Assembly: GCF_009725205.1 (NCBI RefSeq)
Contig: NZ_WNZY01000001.1
Location: forward strand, 62,001-126,000
Length of the DNA stretch: 64,000 bases
Direction of reading: 5' to 3'
DNA from: Paenibacillus timonensis
GTDB taxonomy: Bacteria; Bacillota; Bacilli; Paenibacillales; Paenibacillaceae
The notes under the pieces: model-generated
The model's input: the letters and a program-made list of their open reading frames with translations, nothing else
What the model was told of the DNA's origin: nothing
The model's database searches: none
Program-made: the position numbers and the translations under genes
Shown here: piece by piece, positions 7,489 to 15,886 of the stretch
Position numbering within the stretch: position 1 is the stretch's first letter
Layout: each line of letters starts with the position of its first letter

Positions 7489-9207
7489 ATGGCTGCAATC
7501 GATTCGTTTACGGGTAAGGATCGGCGACACCTGTTGGAGCAAATGGCGAACCCGGCTGAGCCGCTGGATCTGCTGGTCGTGGGCGGCGGGATCACCGGGG
7601 CCGGAATCGCCTTGGACGCGGCGGCACGGGGGATGCGGGTTGGACTTGTGGAGATGCAGGACTTTGCTGCCGGGACGTCGAGCCGTTCGACGAAGCTGGT
7701 GCATGGCGGACTGCGTTATCTGAAGCAGTTGGAGATTGGCGTCGTGGCGGAGGTTGGGCGCGAGCGAGCGATCGTGTACGAGAACGGCCCTCATGTCACC
7801 ACGCCGGAACGGATGCTGCTGCCGATTTATCGGGGCGGCACGTTTGGTCGATTCAGCACGTCGCTGGGGCTGCGCGTGTACGACTTCCTCGCGGGAGTGA
7901 AACGCGGGGAGCGGAGAAGCATGCTGACGGTGGCGGAGACGCTGGCGAGAGAGCCGTTGCTGAAGGAGGACGGTCTGCTGGGCGGCGGTTACTATGTGGA
8001 GTACCGCACGGACGACGCCCGGCTGACGCTCGAGGTGATCAAGGAGGCGGCGGCCCGCGGGGCGATGGCGGTCAACTACGCCAAAGTGACCGAGTTCCGG
8101 TACGAAGCTGGGCGGCTGATCGGTGCCGAGGTTCAGGATCTGGCCGGCGGGCAGACATATGAGCTGCGGGCACGGAAGGTCGTCAACGCGGCGGGGCCGT
8201 GGGTGGACGCGTTGCGCGAGATGGACGGGTCGAAGCAGGGCAAAATGCTGCAGCTGACCAAAGGCGTGCACCTGGTGTTCGACCAGGGGCGGTTTCCGCT
8301 GCGGCAGGCGGTGTATTTTGATACGCCGGACGGCCGCATGGTGTTCGCGATTCCACGCGACGGCAAAACATATGTGGGCACGACGGACACCGTGTATCAC
8401 GGCGAGCTTGCCCATCCGTGCATGACGGAGGCCGACCGCGATTACATCCTGGATGCGGTTAACGGGATGTTTCCCGGGCTGGCCGTTACGGCGGCGGACG
8501 TGGAATCCAGCTGGTCCGGGGTGCGGCCACTCATCTATGAGGAGGGTAAATCGCCCTCGGAAATTTCCCGCAAGGATGAAATTTGGGAGTCGGCGTCCGG
8601 CCTGATCACCATTGCCGGCGGCAAGCTGACCGGCTACCGCAAGATGGCGGAGCTGGTCGTTGACCGCGTGTCCGCCAAGTTGAAGCGGGAATTCGGCCGG
8701 AGCTTCCCGCCTTGCTCCACCCGGACGTTGCCGATCTCCGGCGGGCAGGTGGGCGGCTCGCAAGGACTGCCCGGGTTCGTGGAGCGCAAAGTGCAGGAGG
8801 CGGCGGAGCGCGGTATCCCGCAGGAGCTTGCCGCCAAGTGGGCCGCTCGATACGGTGCTAACGTCGATCGGCTGCTGGCGATCGCCGCAGAGATGTCGGC
8901 TTCGGGCGCGCCTGCCGCGTCGGCCGATTCGAGACGGCTCCCGCTGGAGGTGGCGGTTCCGCTGCGGTATGCGCTGGAAGCGGAGATGGCGATGACGCCG
9001 GCGGATTTTTTCGTGCGAAGAACAGGGGCTTTGATGTTTGACATCGCTTGGGTACGTCGCTGGAAGGAACCGGTCACCATGGAGATGGCCCGATACTTTG
9101 GCTGGTCGGAGGAAGTGAAGCGGCGTTGGATGGCGGAGCTGGACCGGGCGTTGGAGGGGGCGGTCGTTCCGAAAAACCCGGAGGGAATAGATGGAATCTC
9201 AGGTTAG
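7489..9207 (+). CDS. glpD: Aerobic glycerol-3-phosphate dehydrogenase
   Basis: 572 residues from the ATG at 7489, chosen because AGGAGG lies directly before it; the open frame continues upstream to 7441 without a better site. The FAD-binding motif VVGGGITGAGIALDAAARG and the family signature GTSSRSTKLVHGGLRYL are intact, as is the DVESSWSGVRPLI region, and the length agrees with GlpD (about 555 aa). It oxidises sn-glycerol 3-phosphate to dihydroxyacetone phosphate and passes electrons to quinone at the membrane. The gene stands alone, not next to glpF/glpK. Confidence 0.96.
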   Translation: MAAIDSFTGKDRRHLLEQMANPAEPLDLLVVGGGITGAGIALDAAARGMRVGLVEMQDFAAGTSSRSTKLVHGGLRYLKQLEIGVVAEVGRERAIVYENGPHVTTPERMLLPIYRGGTFGRFSTSLGLRVYDFLAGVKRGERRSMLTVAETLAREPLLKEDGLLGGGYYVEYRTDDARLTLEVIKEAAARGAMAVNYAKVTEFRYEAGRLIGAEVQDLAGGQTYELRARKVVNAAGPWVDALREMDGSKQGKMLQLTKGVHLVFDQGRFPLRQAVYFDTPDGRMVFAIPRDGKTYVGTTDTVYHGELAHPCMTEADRDYILDAVNGMFPGLAVTAADVESSWSGVRPLIYEEGKSPSEISRKDEIWESASGLITIAGGKLTGYRKMAELVVDRVSAKLKREFGRSFPPCSTRTLPISGGQVGGSQGLPGFVERKVQEAAERGIPQELAAKWAARYGANVDRLLAIAAEMSASGAPAASADSRRLPLEVAVPLRYALEAEMAMTPADFFVRRTGALMFDIAWVRRWKEPVTMEMARYFGWSEEVKRRWMAELDRALEGAVVPKNPEGIDGISG

Positions 9208-9319
9208 AACTAGAAGATAATGTGATTTTATTGTAGGAACAAGGAATTTGTCCTTTTTCTGTCGAACTACTTCTTAGAGAGCAAGCAATCTATCGAAGAG
9301 GGAAAGAGGTCAGGGGTTC

Positions 9320-10741
9320 ATGAAGAAGGGATGGAAACGCAGAATTTGCGGATTGGCGATTCTCGCGGGATTAGGTGCAGCCTGGCTGGCTTCGGGACCG
9401 GCGGTTCAGGCTGCGGGTGTAGAATTTAAGGACGTCCCGGCCTCCCATTGGGCTTATGACAAAGTCATGTGGGCGAAGAACAACGGCGTGACGGACGGTT
9501 ATCCGGATGGAACATTCCGACCGGCTCAGTCGGTGACGGAAGCGGAGTTCCTGAGCATGCTAGTACGGGCCTATCCGGAGATCAAGCTGGATGCGGCGAA
9601 GGGGCAGGAGACCTGGTATACCCCTTATTACCAGTTAGCGTTCGAATTAACCTGGCCGGTGAGCGATCAGCCCAATGAGCCGATTACGCGCGGGTCGGTG
9701 GCCCGCTTGATGGCAGCTTTTTACGGGCAGAGTTTGAGTGAAGATGAGGCGGTCCAGTGGGTGCTTGCCCAAGGCTTGGCCCAAGGGAAAAGCGGTGCCG
9801 GCGTGGAAGGCTTTGCGCCGAAGGACGCGGTGTCGCGGGCGGAAGCGCAGACGTTCCTGTACCGGTTGAAGCTGACGCTGCCGAAGGCGACAAGCCCGGA
9901 TCTGATCAAGCCAGAGATCCAGCTGCAGGGCGTGGGGATCGGGGATTCGACGGACCGCGTGATTGAGCTGCTTGGTGAACCGGTGCGCAAGGACGTAACC
10001 AACTTTGGACTGGAATGGTATATCTATAATAAGGATTACAAGCATTATACACAGGTTGGCGTGGCCGACGGCAAGGTGGTTGGTTTATTCGGCAATCATG
10101 AGGAGTGGCGCTTCGGGCCTGAGGCGGAGAAAGGGCTGGAGACTTTGCGGAGCAACCTGGCCGCGATCTGGGACAAGAGCGAGGATCCTCCAAGGGAGTA
10201 CGTGGAGACGTATACACCGAGAGGGTTGTACCTTAATCTGTATCTGGACAAGCATGAGAAGTACCGCGTGGACGGGGTGCTGCTGATGGACAAGAAATTT
10301 ACGGAGACGAATGTGTACGCGCCGTCTACATCGGAGTCGCTGAAGGCGACGGAGCGGGAGATTTTTGACCTGACCAACGCGTTTCGTGTGCAAAGAGGGT
10401 TAGGCGTGCTGAGCTGGAACGAATCCGTGGCCGAGGTGGCGCGCTCGCATAGTAAGGATATGGCGGAGCGGAATTATTTTGAGCATGATAATCCGGAAGG
10501 GAAGTCGGCGGGCGACCGCATGATGTCTCGCGGGATTCCGCAGTTCCGGGCATGGGGCGAAAATATCGCCGCCGGATACCTCGATGCGATCGACGGGCAT
10601 TATGGTTGGCTTAATTCCTGGGGCCACCGGGAGAATATGCTGGAGCCATCGTTTACGATGCTGGGTGTCGGTGCCGTGGACGGGCTGGATAGCAGCGATT
10701 ACGATACGTATTATACGCAAAACTTCTATACGCCTTTGTAA
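9320..10741 (+). CDS. Secreted SLH- and CAP-domain surface protein
   Basis: 473 residues with a Sec signal peptide ending near VQAAG (residues about 1-33). An S-layer-homology domain follows (FKDVPASHWAYDKVMWAKNNGV, DGYPDGTFRPAQSVTEAEFL), then a weaker second SLH-like repeat, a CAP-associated N-terminal domain (IQLQGVGIGDSTDRVIELLGEP), and a C-terminal CAP/SCP domain (EREIFDLTNAFRVQRGL, HSKDMAERNYFEHDNPEGKS, WGENIAAGY, SWGHRENML). SLH domains attach proteins to pyruvylated cell-wall polymers; the CAP domain resembles Bacillus YkwD. The molecular activity of bacterial CAP domains is unclear. Own terminator follows at 10780. Confidence 0.93.
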   Translation: MKKGWKRRICGLAILAGLGAAWLASGPAVQAAGVEFKDVPASHWAYDKVMWAKNNGVTDGYPDGTFRPAQSVTEAEFLSMLVRAYPEIKLDAAKGQETWYTPYYQLAFELTWPVSDQPNEPITRGSVARLMAAFYGQSLSEDEAVQWVLAQGLAQGKSGAGVEGFAPKDAVSRAEAQTFLYRLKLTLPKATSPDLIKPEIQLQGVGIGDSTDRVIELLGEPVRKDVTNFGLEWYIYNKDYKHYTQVGVADGKVVGLFGNHEEWRFGPEAEKGLETLRSNLAAIWDKSEDPPREYVETYTPRGLYLNLYLDKHEKYRVDGVLLMDKKFTETNVYAPSTSESLKATEREIFDLTNAFRVQRGLGVLSWNESVAEVARSHSKDMAERNYFEHDNPEGKSAGDRMMSRGIPQFRAWGENIAAGYLDAIDGHYGWLNSWGHRENMLEPSFTMLGVGAVDGLDSSDYDTYYTQNFYTPL

Positions 10742-10779
10742 ACCGGCTAGGGAGCCGGGAAGCTGGGTTTGATAGGGTG

Positions 10780-10819
10780 GGAACCGTCTGGGGGATGTGA
10801 CCGGGGCGGTTCCTTTTTT
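10780..10819 (+). terminator. Rho-independent terminator after the SLH/CAP gene
   Basis: Arms GGAACCG and CGGTTCC around a 20-nt loop, followed by TTTTTT; 39 nt after the stop codon. Confidence 0.8.
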
Positions 10820-10909
10820 GCGCGGAGTATGGTAGAAAAGATAAAGGACAACCTGTTAATACGGAAGCCGGCCGCGGGAGTGCGGCGCATAAGAAAGGAT
10901 GCTTGGACT

Positions 10910-11077
10910 ATGTACGTCGTATGCAAAGATCATGTGGAATTGGCCATCGATATGTTCGTGGATGAGTTTGAGGAAGCCCCCGATGTGGTTGATTTGGAGC
11001 ACACCAAGTTTATTGACTGGGAGCCCCCGGTGAAATGCCAGGAATGCGACCATGAGGCGCGGTTTTTGGTGGTGTAA
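10910..11077 (+). CDS. CxxH/CxxC small zinc-binding-type protein (YyzF/BA_5709 family)
   Basis: 55 residues starting [20 protein letters not shown]. The CKDH motif near the N-terminus and CQEC near the C-terminus are the defining CxxH and CxxC pairs of this family, whose gene is usually found just before rlmH, as here. A metal-binding role is inferred from the motifs; the function is not known. The start at 10910 is chosen by family alignment and the AGAAAGGAT site before it; the open frame upstream (from 10769) overlaps a terminator and is not protein-like. Confidence 0.88.
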   Translation: MYVVCKDHVELAIDMFVDEFEEAPDVVDLEHTKFIDWEPPVKCQECDHEARFLVV

Positions 11078-13311
11078 TGTTGTTGTGTTGCACAATTGAA
11101 TGAGGGACGACGAACGGGGCGACGGCATGCAGGTGACGGGCCCCGCTGTTTTTTTATATAGGGTGACGAGTATAGGACGATAACGGAGGATGAACTTAAG
11201 TGTTGATTCAAATCGTGGCGGTCGGCAAGTTGAAGGAAAAATATCTGGTGCAGGGCATTGCGGAATACGCGAAGCGCCTGGCACCGTATGTGAAGTTTCA
11301 AGTCGTGGAGGTACCCGACGAGAAAGCGCCGGAGACGATGAGCGAGGCGGAGCTCATCGGCGTGAAGGAGCGCGAGGGCGAACGCATCCTCGCGCAAATC
11401 AAGAGCGACGCGCATGTCATTGCGCTCGCGATCGGCGGCCAGCTCTGGAGCTCGGAGGAGCTGGCCGGTTGTCTCGATCAGCTCGGCACCTACGGGACGA
11501 GCCATGTCGTGTTCGTCATCGGCGGGAGCCTCGGGCTCGCCGATACGGTGCTCAGCCGCGCGCAGCAGCGGCTGTCGTTCGGGCGCATGACGCTGCCCCA
11601 CCAGCTCATGCGCCTGGTGCTCACCGAGCAGATTTATCGCGCGGTGAAGATTAATCGGGGTGAACCGTATCATAAGTAGGTAATGTTTTTTGGGCAAATA
11701 AAGAGCCTTTTGGATATAAGGCATAGATGTGAATCCATTATGTATTAGACCCAAAGTTGGGTCTAAATCAGGCATGTAGGCAATGAAGGAGAAGTGTACA
11801 TGCTTCAGGTTGTTTTTAGTTGCTTCAATCTTTTCTATAGATGCCTGAAGCAGTTTGCGAAGTTCGAGCGGCTCAAGCTGCTCCTTTAACAAGAGAAAGT
11901 CAATCAGTTGTTCCTTCAGTGTATCGATGGTTAACGGTTCTACACTGATTGGTAATGGATTTTCAATAGTCGTGTGGATTGCCTCTAGGGACCTTTCTAG
12001 TTTAGCCATTTCGTCACGAATCTCTTTGATACGTTGAATTGCTTCCTCCTCGGTATACAGGGCGGAACCAAGGGCAACAGCATCCTGTATTTTCTTTTTC
12101 TGTAGCTCAAGTTGGTTTAATCGGTCGTTGACTAATGAAAACTCATCAGGCTTATCTTTTGGTTCAAGTTGTGACCTAATCTGTTTGTTGATATGGTCTG
12201 TAAGTTTCTTCAGAATTTTATCGGAATGTAGAGCTCTATTTAGTCGATCAAAAACGGATTGTTCAAGCCAATCGGCAGATATGTGATTGGGGTTGCAAAC
12301 TGCTCTTCCCTTGTTATGATAATTACCACAAACGTAATAACGTTTCTTAGTACCGTCTTTCCTCTTTGAGCCTAGGGCACTTGTCATGTAACCACCGCAC
12401 TCAGGGCACTTTGCCATACCTGTTAAGGGAAACGTTCCGGTATACTGTCGGGGTATACCGGTTGCCTCTCGCTCCATACGCTCATTTGCTTTATCCCATG
12501 CTGTTTCATTGATGATAGGTTCATGAGAGCCCTTGATAATTAAATGATCGGGGTTATTCCCTTTACGACGATCGCGTTCCCAATTAACCACCTGGTTAAA
12601 TCGTATGAATCCTTTATAAACCGGATTCTTTAGGATAGTTGAAACTGAAACAATAGAGAAGGTCTTGTCATTCTTTGTTTTTCTCCCTAAGTGGTTTAAA
12701 AAGTTGGCAATACGTTTTGTCCCCCATCCTTCATTGACGTATTTATCATAAATGATTCTTACCGTCTCAGCCTCTTCAGGATTTACACGAAGATGCTTGT
12801 TATTATTATCATAGCCTAGTACTTTTCCGCCATTCCAAAGGCCCTCTCTAGCCCGTTGTGTCATTCCAAGTTGAACGTTTTCGGCTAACTCTTCACGTTG
12901 ATACTGGGCAACAGATGCCAAAATGTTAAATTGCAAGTTGGCACTTGGTGTTCCATACTCGCCTTCCTTAATGCTGATGAAACGAACTTTGGATCTGCTT
13001 ATCTCTTCTACAAGTTTGAGTGAATCCGATAAGGAGCGGCTTAATCGGCTAACTTTATAGGTGATAACTGCATACAATTTCCCGGATTTCACATCATTCA
13101 TCATTCTGTTCAGGTTGGTTCTTTTGGTAGTTTCTTTACCACTAATGCCTTCATCAACATAGGGAATAATTGTGATGTCGCTGCCAAATTTTCTTACTGC
13201 TACGTCTCGCCCTTCATTTTCCTGGGCCTCTAGGGAAAAGCCCTCAGCTACTTGTTTACTTGTTGATACACGGATATAAAGTGCAATTACTCGGTTAGGT
13301 TGATTTTTCAT
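10930..13311 (-). CDS. Large serine recombinase (Ccr/serine-integrase type) whose frame reads through attL
   Basis: Start ATG at 13311 ([20 protein letters not shown]) behind GTGGAGGT. The resolvase domain has nucleophile Ser16 in YIRVSTSKQ and the [11 protein letters not shown] and RLSRSLSD segments. A recombinase domain ([22 protein letters not shown]) follows, then a zinc ribbon (CPECGG ... YYVCGNY ... CNP) and a coiled coil. These enzymes excise and integrate DNA between att sites. As integrated, the frame stays open to 10930 (793 codons), the last 240 or so being antisense to rlmH. Joining to the right att at 30731 would instead end the protein three codons after the core, giving about 554 residues, a normal length for the family. 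The biologically meaningful C-terminus is therefore probably the one formed in the excised circle. Confidence 0.9.
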   Translation of the reverse strand: MKNQPNRVIALYIRVSTSKQVAEGFSLEAQENEGRDVAVRKFGSDITIIPYVDEGISGKETTKRTNLNRMMNDVKSGKLYAVITYKVSRLSRSLSDSLKLVEEISRSKVRFISIKEGEYGTPSANLQFNILASVAQYQREELAENVQLGMTQRAREGLWNGGKVLGYDNNNKHLRVNPEEAETVRIIYDKYVNEGWGTKRIANFLNHLGRKTKNDKTFSIVSVSTILKNPVYKGFIRFNQVVNWERDRRKGNNPDHLIIKGSHEPIINETAWDKANERMEREATGIPRQYTGTFPLTGMAKCPECGGYMTSALGSKRKDGTKKRYYVCGNYHNKGRAVCNPNHISADWLEQSVFDRLNRALHSDKILKKLTDHINKQIRSQLEPKDKPDEFSLVNDRLNQLELQKKKIQDAVALGSALYTEEEAIQRIKEIRDEMAKLERSLEAIHTTIENPLPISVEPLTIDTLKEQLIDFLLLKEQLEPLELRKLLQASIEKIEATKNNLKHVHFSFIAYMPDLDPTLGLIHNGFTSMPYIQKALYLPKKHYLLMIRFTPINLHRAINLLGEHQAHELVGQRHAPERQPLLRAAEHRIGEPEAPADDEHDMARPVGAELIETTGQLLRAPELAADRERNDMRVALDLREDAFALALLHADELRLAHRLRRFLVGYLHDLKLHIRCQALRVFRNALHQIFFLQLADRHDLNQHLSSSSVIVLYSSPYIKKQRGPSPACRRPVRRPSFNCATQQHYTTKNRASWSHSWHFTGGSQSINLVCSKSTTSGASSNSSTNISMANST
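11115..11157 (+). terminator. Rho-independent terminator before rlmH
   Basis: Arms CGGGGC and GCCCCG followed within two bases by a run of T; 37 nt after the stop of the CxxH/CxxC gene. Confidence 0.75.
11200..11679 (+). CDS. rlmH: 23S rRNA (pseudouridine1915-N3)-methyltransferase RlmH
   Basis: 159 residues, the standard length. SPOUT methyltransferase features are intact: [17 protein letters not shown], the GGSLGL SAM-binding knot segment and the C-terminal tail [13 protein letters not shown]. It methylates pseudouridine 1915 of helix 69 on assembled ribosomes. The start is GTG at 11200 behind GGAGG. The last codons (GAACCGTATCATAAGTAG) double as the left attachment site of the cassette that follows; integration leaves the protein complete. 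It is the homologue of staphylococcal orfX. Confidence 0.98.
   Translation: MLIQIVAVGKLKEKYLVQGIAEYAKRLAPYVKFQVVEVPDEKAPETMSEAELIGVKEREGERILAQIKSDAHVIALAIGGQLWSSEELAGCLDQLGTYGTSHVVFVIGGSLGLADTVLSRAQQRLSFGRMTLPHQLMRLVLTEQIYRAVKINRGEPYHK
11656..11681. other. attL: left attachment site of an SCC-like element in the 3' end of rlmH
   Basis: The core TGAACCGTATCATAAGTAGG encodes E-P-Y-H-K-stop of RlmH. Staphylococcal SCC elements use the corresponding rlmH/orfX end, whose consensus also contains TATCATAA followed by the stop codon. Three further copies lie at 30728, 31812 and 32678. The sequence changes from GC-rich to AT-rich at exactly this point, and the serine recombinase starts on the other side. 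Confidence 0.88.
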
Positions 13312-13369
13312 GGTATATACCTCCACATGTTGTATTAATTCATATCGATAGTGTTTAAGAATAAAGTTC

Positions 13370-13516
13370 CTAATCCTGAATAGTATTCATTGCATTTATT
13401 CTTCTGATAGCTTGGAGAAGGATGGATGCAATTATTTCTAACCTATCTTCCTGTTCTGATTCTTGTTGATCATAAGTCATGGATCGGACCGAATCGTTAA
13501 CGTAAGAGTTCGACAT
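13370..13516 (-). CDS. Small acidic protein (48 aa) between recombinase and xis-like gene
   Basis: 48 residues, MSNSYVNDSVRSMTYDQQES..., ending NAMNTIQD, behind a strong site (AGGAGG, 7 nt, ATG). Acidic first half, then an amphipathic helix (EIIASILLQAIRRINAM). It lies in the mobility operon between the recombinase (59 nt downstream) and the excisionase-like gene. Comparable small ORFs accompany recombinases in many elements; no function can be assigned. Confidence 0.65.
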   Translation of the reverse strand: MSNSYVNDSVRSMTYDQQESEQEDRLEIIASILLQAIRRINAMNTIQD

Positions 13517-13553
13517 GATCTAGCCTCCTGGTGCAATTAATTTTTAGTGAGCT

Positions 13554-13748
13554 TTAACTGGTTTGATTATCGAGCCAAGCAAAGAAAGCTTCACGTTGAA
13601 CCCGTTTAAGGCGTTCACCTAGGCGAATCAGGGGGAATCCTGGAGCATTCATAATTTCATGTGCAATGCGTTTAGATACCCCTAAGATTTCTGCAACATG
13701 ATCGACTTCAAGTACAACAGGATACGCTTCGTGATTTAACTGTTTCAT
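13554..13748 (-). CDS. Excisionase-like helix-turn-helix protein
   Basis: 64 residues from ATG at 13748 (MKQLNHEAYPVVLEVDHVAEIL) behind AAGGAGGG. The pattern LEVDHVAEILGVSKRIAHEI ... FPLIRLGERLKRVQREAFFAWL is a winged-helix MerR/Xis-type DNA-binding domain (excisionase family, HTH_17-like). It overlaps the end of the replication-initiator gene by 41 nt, so they are co-transcribed. Likely a DNA-bending or directionality factor, or a regulator of the mobility operon (inference). Confidence 0.8.
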   Translation of the reverse strand: MKQLNHEAYPVVLEVDHVAEILGVSKRIAHEIMNAPGFPLIRLGERLKRVQREAFFAWLDNQTS

Positions 13749-14499
13749 TTCGGTCCCTCCTTGACTCAAGATGACTTACTTTGTTGGGGACATAATATTC
13801 CTCAATACTGACTTGCCCAAAGTACTTAGTGTCATATGATTGAGCATTATATGGTGTAATGTCATGTAAATCATATTCAAGCATCAAATCGGCTGGTACC
13901 CCGTGATATTCAAGCGGTTGCAACAGATTTTTACTACGCAAATAAGTGTGGGATGATTGTAATCGATGGTCACTAATTTCTTTAGTCATGTAGCTGGTGA
14001 GTCTTTCAATTGCCTCAGGTCCGTTAGTAATCACTTTTGCTTTCGAGTGCCCGACCTGCCAAAGTTCGGTAAGTCGTTCTGGGCTAATGGAGGGAATATC
14101 AGTGACTACATGATAATGAATGGAACCATTATGCTGAAATTCCGTGACGCCCAAATATTTAAACTTACTAAACCGTCTGCGCATACGCTTGATGAAGTTG
14201 TCCCATTCCTTCCTACAGAGAGCAAGGTCATGGAAATTAGATGGCTTCTGAGGGTCAAAGGTTAGGGTGATAAAAGTGGACGCATCCAGAAAATTGCATG
14301 CATACAATCGTTTAAACATGGTCTTTGCTCTGACATGTGAAACCTTTTTGTGTTCATCTTGCATGTCACTGGGTGACTCATATCTAAAGCGCCTACCTCC
14401 ACGTTTTCCAGTCAATGTTATAATGGGCTTTTCATATTTGAAGACTTGTACCAAGTTTCCACTGACAATGACCTTTGTGTATATTTCATTATCGAACAA
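13708..14499 (-). CDS. HUH-type rolling-circle replication initiator (Rep)
   Basis: About 263 residues from a TTG at 14499, chosen because AAGGAG lies 10 nt before it; the open frame extends to 14553 with only a weak site. Three Rep motifs are visible in order: FITLTFDP (motif 1), IHYHVV (motif 2, metal-binding His pair) and YMTKEISDHR (motif 3, candidate catalytic Tyr with Lys four residues later by family spacing). Such proteins nick one strand at an origin and stay linked through tyrosine. In this position it may replicate the excised circle. It is the first gene of the minus-strand module rep - xis-like - 48-aa ORF - recombinase. Confidence 0.85.
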   Translation of the reverse strand: MFDNEIYTKVIVSGNLVQVFKYEKPIITLTGKRGGRRFRYESPSDMQDEHKKVSHVRAKTMFKRLYACNFLDASTFITLTFDPQKPSNFHDLALCRKEWDNFIKRMRRRFSKFKYLGVTEFQHNGSIHYHVVTDIPSISPERLTELWQVGHSKAKVITNGPEAIERLTSYMTKEISDHRLQSSHTYLRSKNLLQPLEYHGVPADLMLEYDLHDITPYNAQSYDTKYFGQVSIEEYYVPNKVSHLESRRDRNETVKSRSVSCCT

Positions 14500-15172
14500 G
14501 GTAATATAACTCCTTCCTAAGCGGTGAAAATAATCAGTATAATATCGAGTCAATTTATTGTATTTCCCTTACCAGGCCTGGTGTTTTGGTGCTGATATTA
14601 GTTTAAGGCTTTGCACTGAAAAACGTCATCTTCAGCCCGAATCGAGCAAAGATAACTGACATTAACCTAGATGGACAACATATATAGATTCAAGATTGAA
14701 TCAGATAATTCCTCAAAAAACCTACTGAAATCTCAAAATTCCTTTAAAATGATCATTCGTAGATATAAATGAGAACAAAGGTCCCTAAATTAACAGGTGC
14801 ATTTCTAAGTGCAAGATAATTAGATTTGGTTGAGGATATTAGGAGGAGTCTCAGTGGGCAAGGAGATGTAGGGAGAGACTATCTCAATAGGAAGTTGAGG
14901 ATTGTGTCATTACAACCCCATTAGGTGGGGAGTTTACTATTACCTGTCTAGGGGAACCTGGGGTAATTCAGCAATAATTAACAGAATAATATTAAATCAC
15001 CGGACTGCGATAAAGGAGCATAATGAGCTCTTAGGTAAAAAAATATATAAAAAAATTTTCCGGGGTAGTTACTCGCTAGAGAAAAAAGGGGCTCTTTCGT
15101 TTTTAGCCCCACCCCTTAATAACGATACCTCTCCCGGGTCGACATTATCAAATCTGTTAGTGCATCCAAATT
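14500..15172. other. Non-coding region upstream of rep; candidate replication origin
   Basis: About 670 bp without a credible gene. It contains a small hairpin (CCCC-ATTAGGT-GGGG near 14922-14937), a very AT-rich run near 15040-15060 and a terminator at 15082-15110. The position beside an HUH Rep gene and the mix of hairpins and AT-rich DNA fit a nick site or origin, but no nick sequence can be assigned by eye. Confidence 0.4.
15082..15110 (-). terminator. Rho-independent terminator after the zinc-ribbon protein gene
   Basis: On the minus strand: GGGGCT, 11-nt loop, AGCCCC, then TTTTTT. It lies 63 nt past the stop of the 15173-15814 gene. Confidence 0.8.
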
Positions 15173-15814
15173 TTATACCAAATCAGCCTGATTATCCCCG
15201 TCCGAGATGAGGCCAATAAGCTCCTGGATCATTGTTCTCAAGTTTTCACCAAGCTTTAAACTATAAGTACTATTTATCAAAGGTATTATCCTTTCCAAGA
15301 TGTATATATCATTCCTAATACAGTTGATACTTGTCGTAGTAATTTTCATCCATTCGCTTTCATTTGCTCCAGTACCATTACAATTCGTACAGGTTTTTCT
15401 GCCTACCTGAATACGTCCAAACGGGGAGTTCACTAGTTTGCTTTCAATTACTCCTGTTCCTTGGCATTTTTTACAAGATATTTCTTTGCGTAGCTCCATA
15501 ACCTTATTATTAAGCTGATCCATTGATTTTGGGGTTAGCCGGGCATTGATTTCGATTTGCTTAAGAAGATCCTCATTTGGAGACCAATTAGCAGGCTCAA
15601 TATTTATACTAATTTTTGATTTTAGCAATATACTTCCAGTGTGCTGGATAAATTTCTTCAAGGTAATATCGATGTCTTGATCAGTCATTAATGTGAGAGT
15701 ATTCTCTTCAAAACTTTTGAATGTGAAGATATTATTTAAATTAACTTTCAACCTATTGAGCAAAATAAAGCATATTCTGTTCCAGATTTTTTCCTCAGTC
15801 TTAAGATTCGACAA
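15173..15814 (-). CDS. Cassette protein with a DnaJ-type zinc ribbon (unknown function)
   Basis: About 213 residues. The start is uncertain: a TTG at 15814 lies 9 nt after AAAGGAG, while another in-frame TTG at 15820 is too close to that site. The middle holds two CxxCxGxG repeats (CKKCQGTG and CTNCNGTG, about 24 residues apart), the zinc-ribbon of DnaJ-like proteins, but no J domain. The N-terminal half is a mixed alpha/beta region with no recognisable family, and the tail ends GLISDGDNQADLV. It is expressed toward rep. Possibly a nucleic-acid- or protein-binding accessory protein of the element. Confidence 0.7.
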   Translation of the reverse strand: MSNLKTEEKIWNRICFILLNRLKVNLNNIFTFKSFEENTLTLMTDQDIDITLKKFIQHTGSILLKSKISINIEPANWSPNEDLLKQIEINARLTPKSMDQLNNKVMELRKEISCKKCQGTGVIESKLVNSPFGRIQVGRKTCTNCNGTGANESEWMKITTTSINCIRNDIYILERIIPLINSTYSLKLGENLRTMIQELIGLISDGDNQADLV

Positions 15815-15886
15815 ACACAAGCACTCCTTTTATATTCAATCAGTGATGTGAAGAATCGTTGTTTAATAGAAACATTTATTAAAACT

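Noticed and set aside
7285..8763. 492-codon minus-strand frame opposite glpD
   Set aside because: His/Arg/Pro-rich shadow of a GC-rich gene; glpD is unambiguous.
10930..11655. The 240-codon tail of the recombinase frame as a real domain
   Set aside because: It is the exact antisense of rlmH and the upstream region; its composition (Arg, His, Ala-rich) is that of a shadow frame. Treated as read-through caused by integration.
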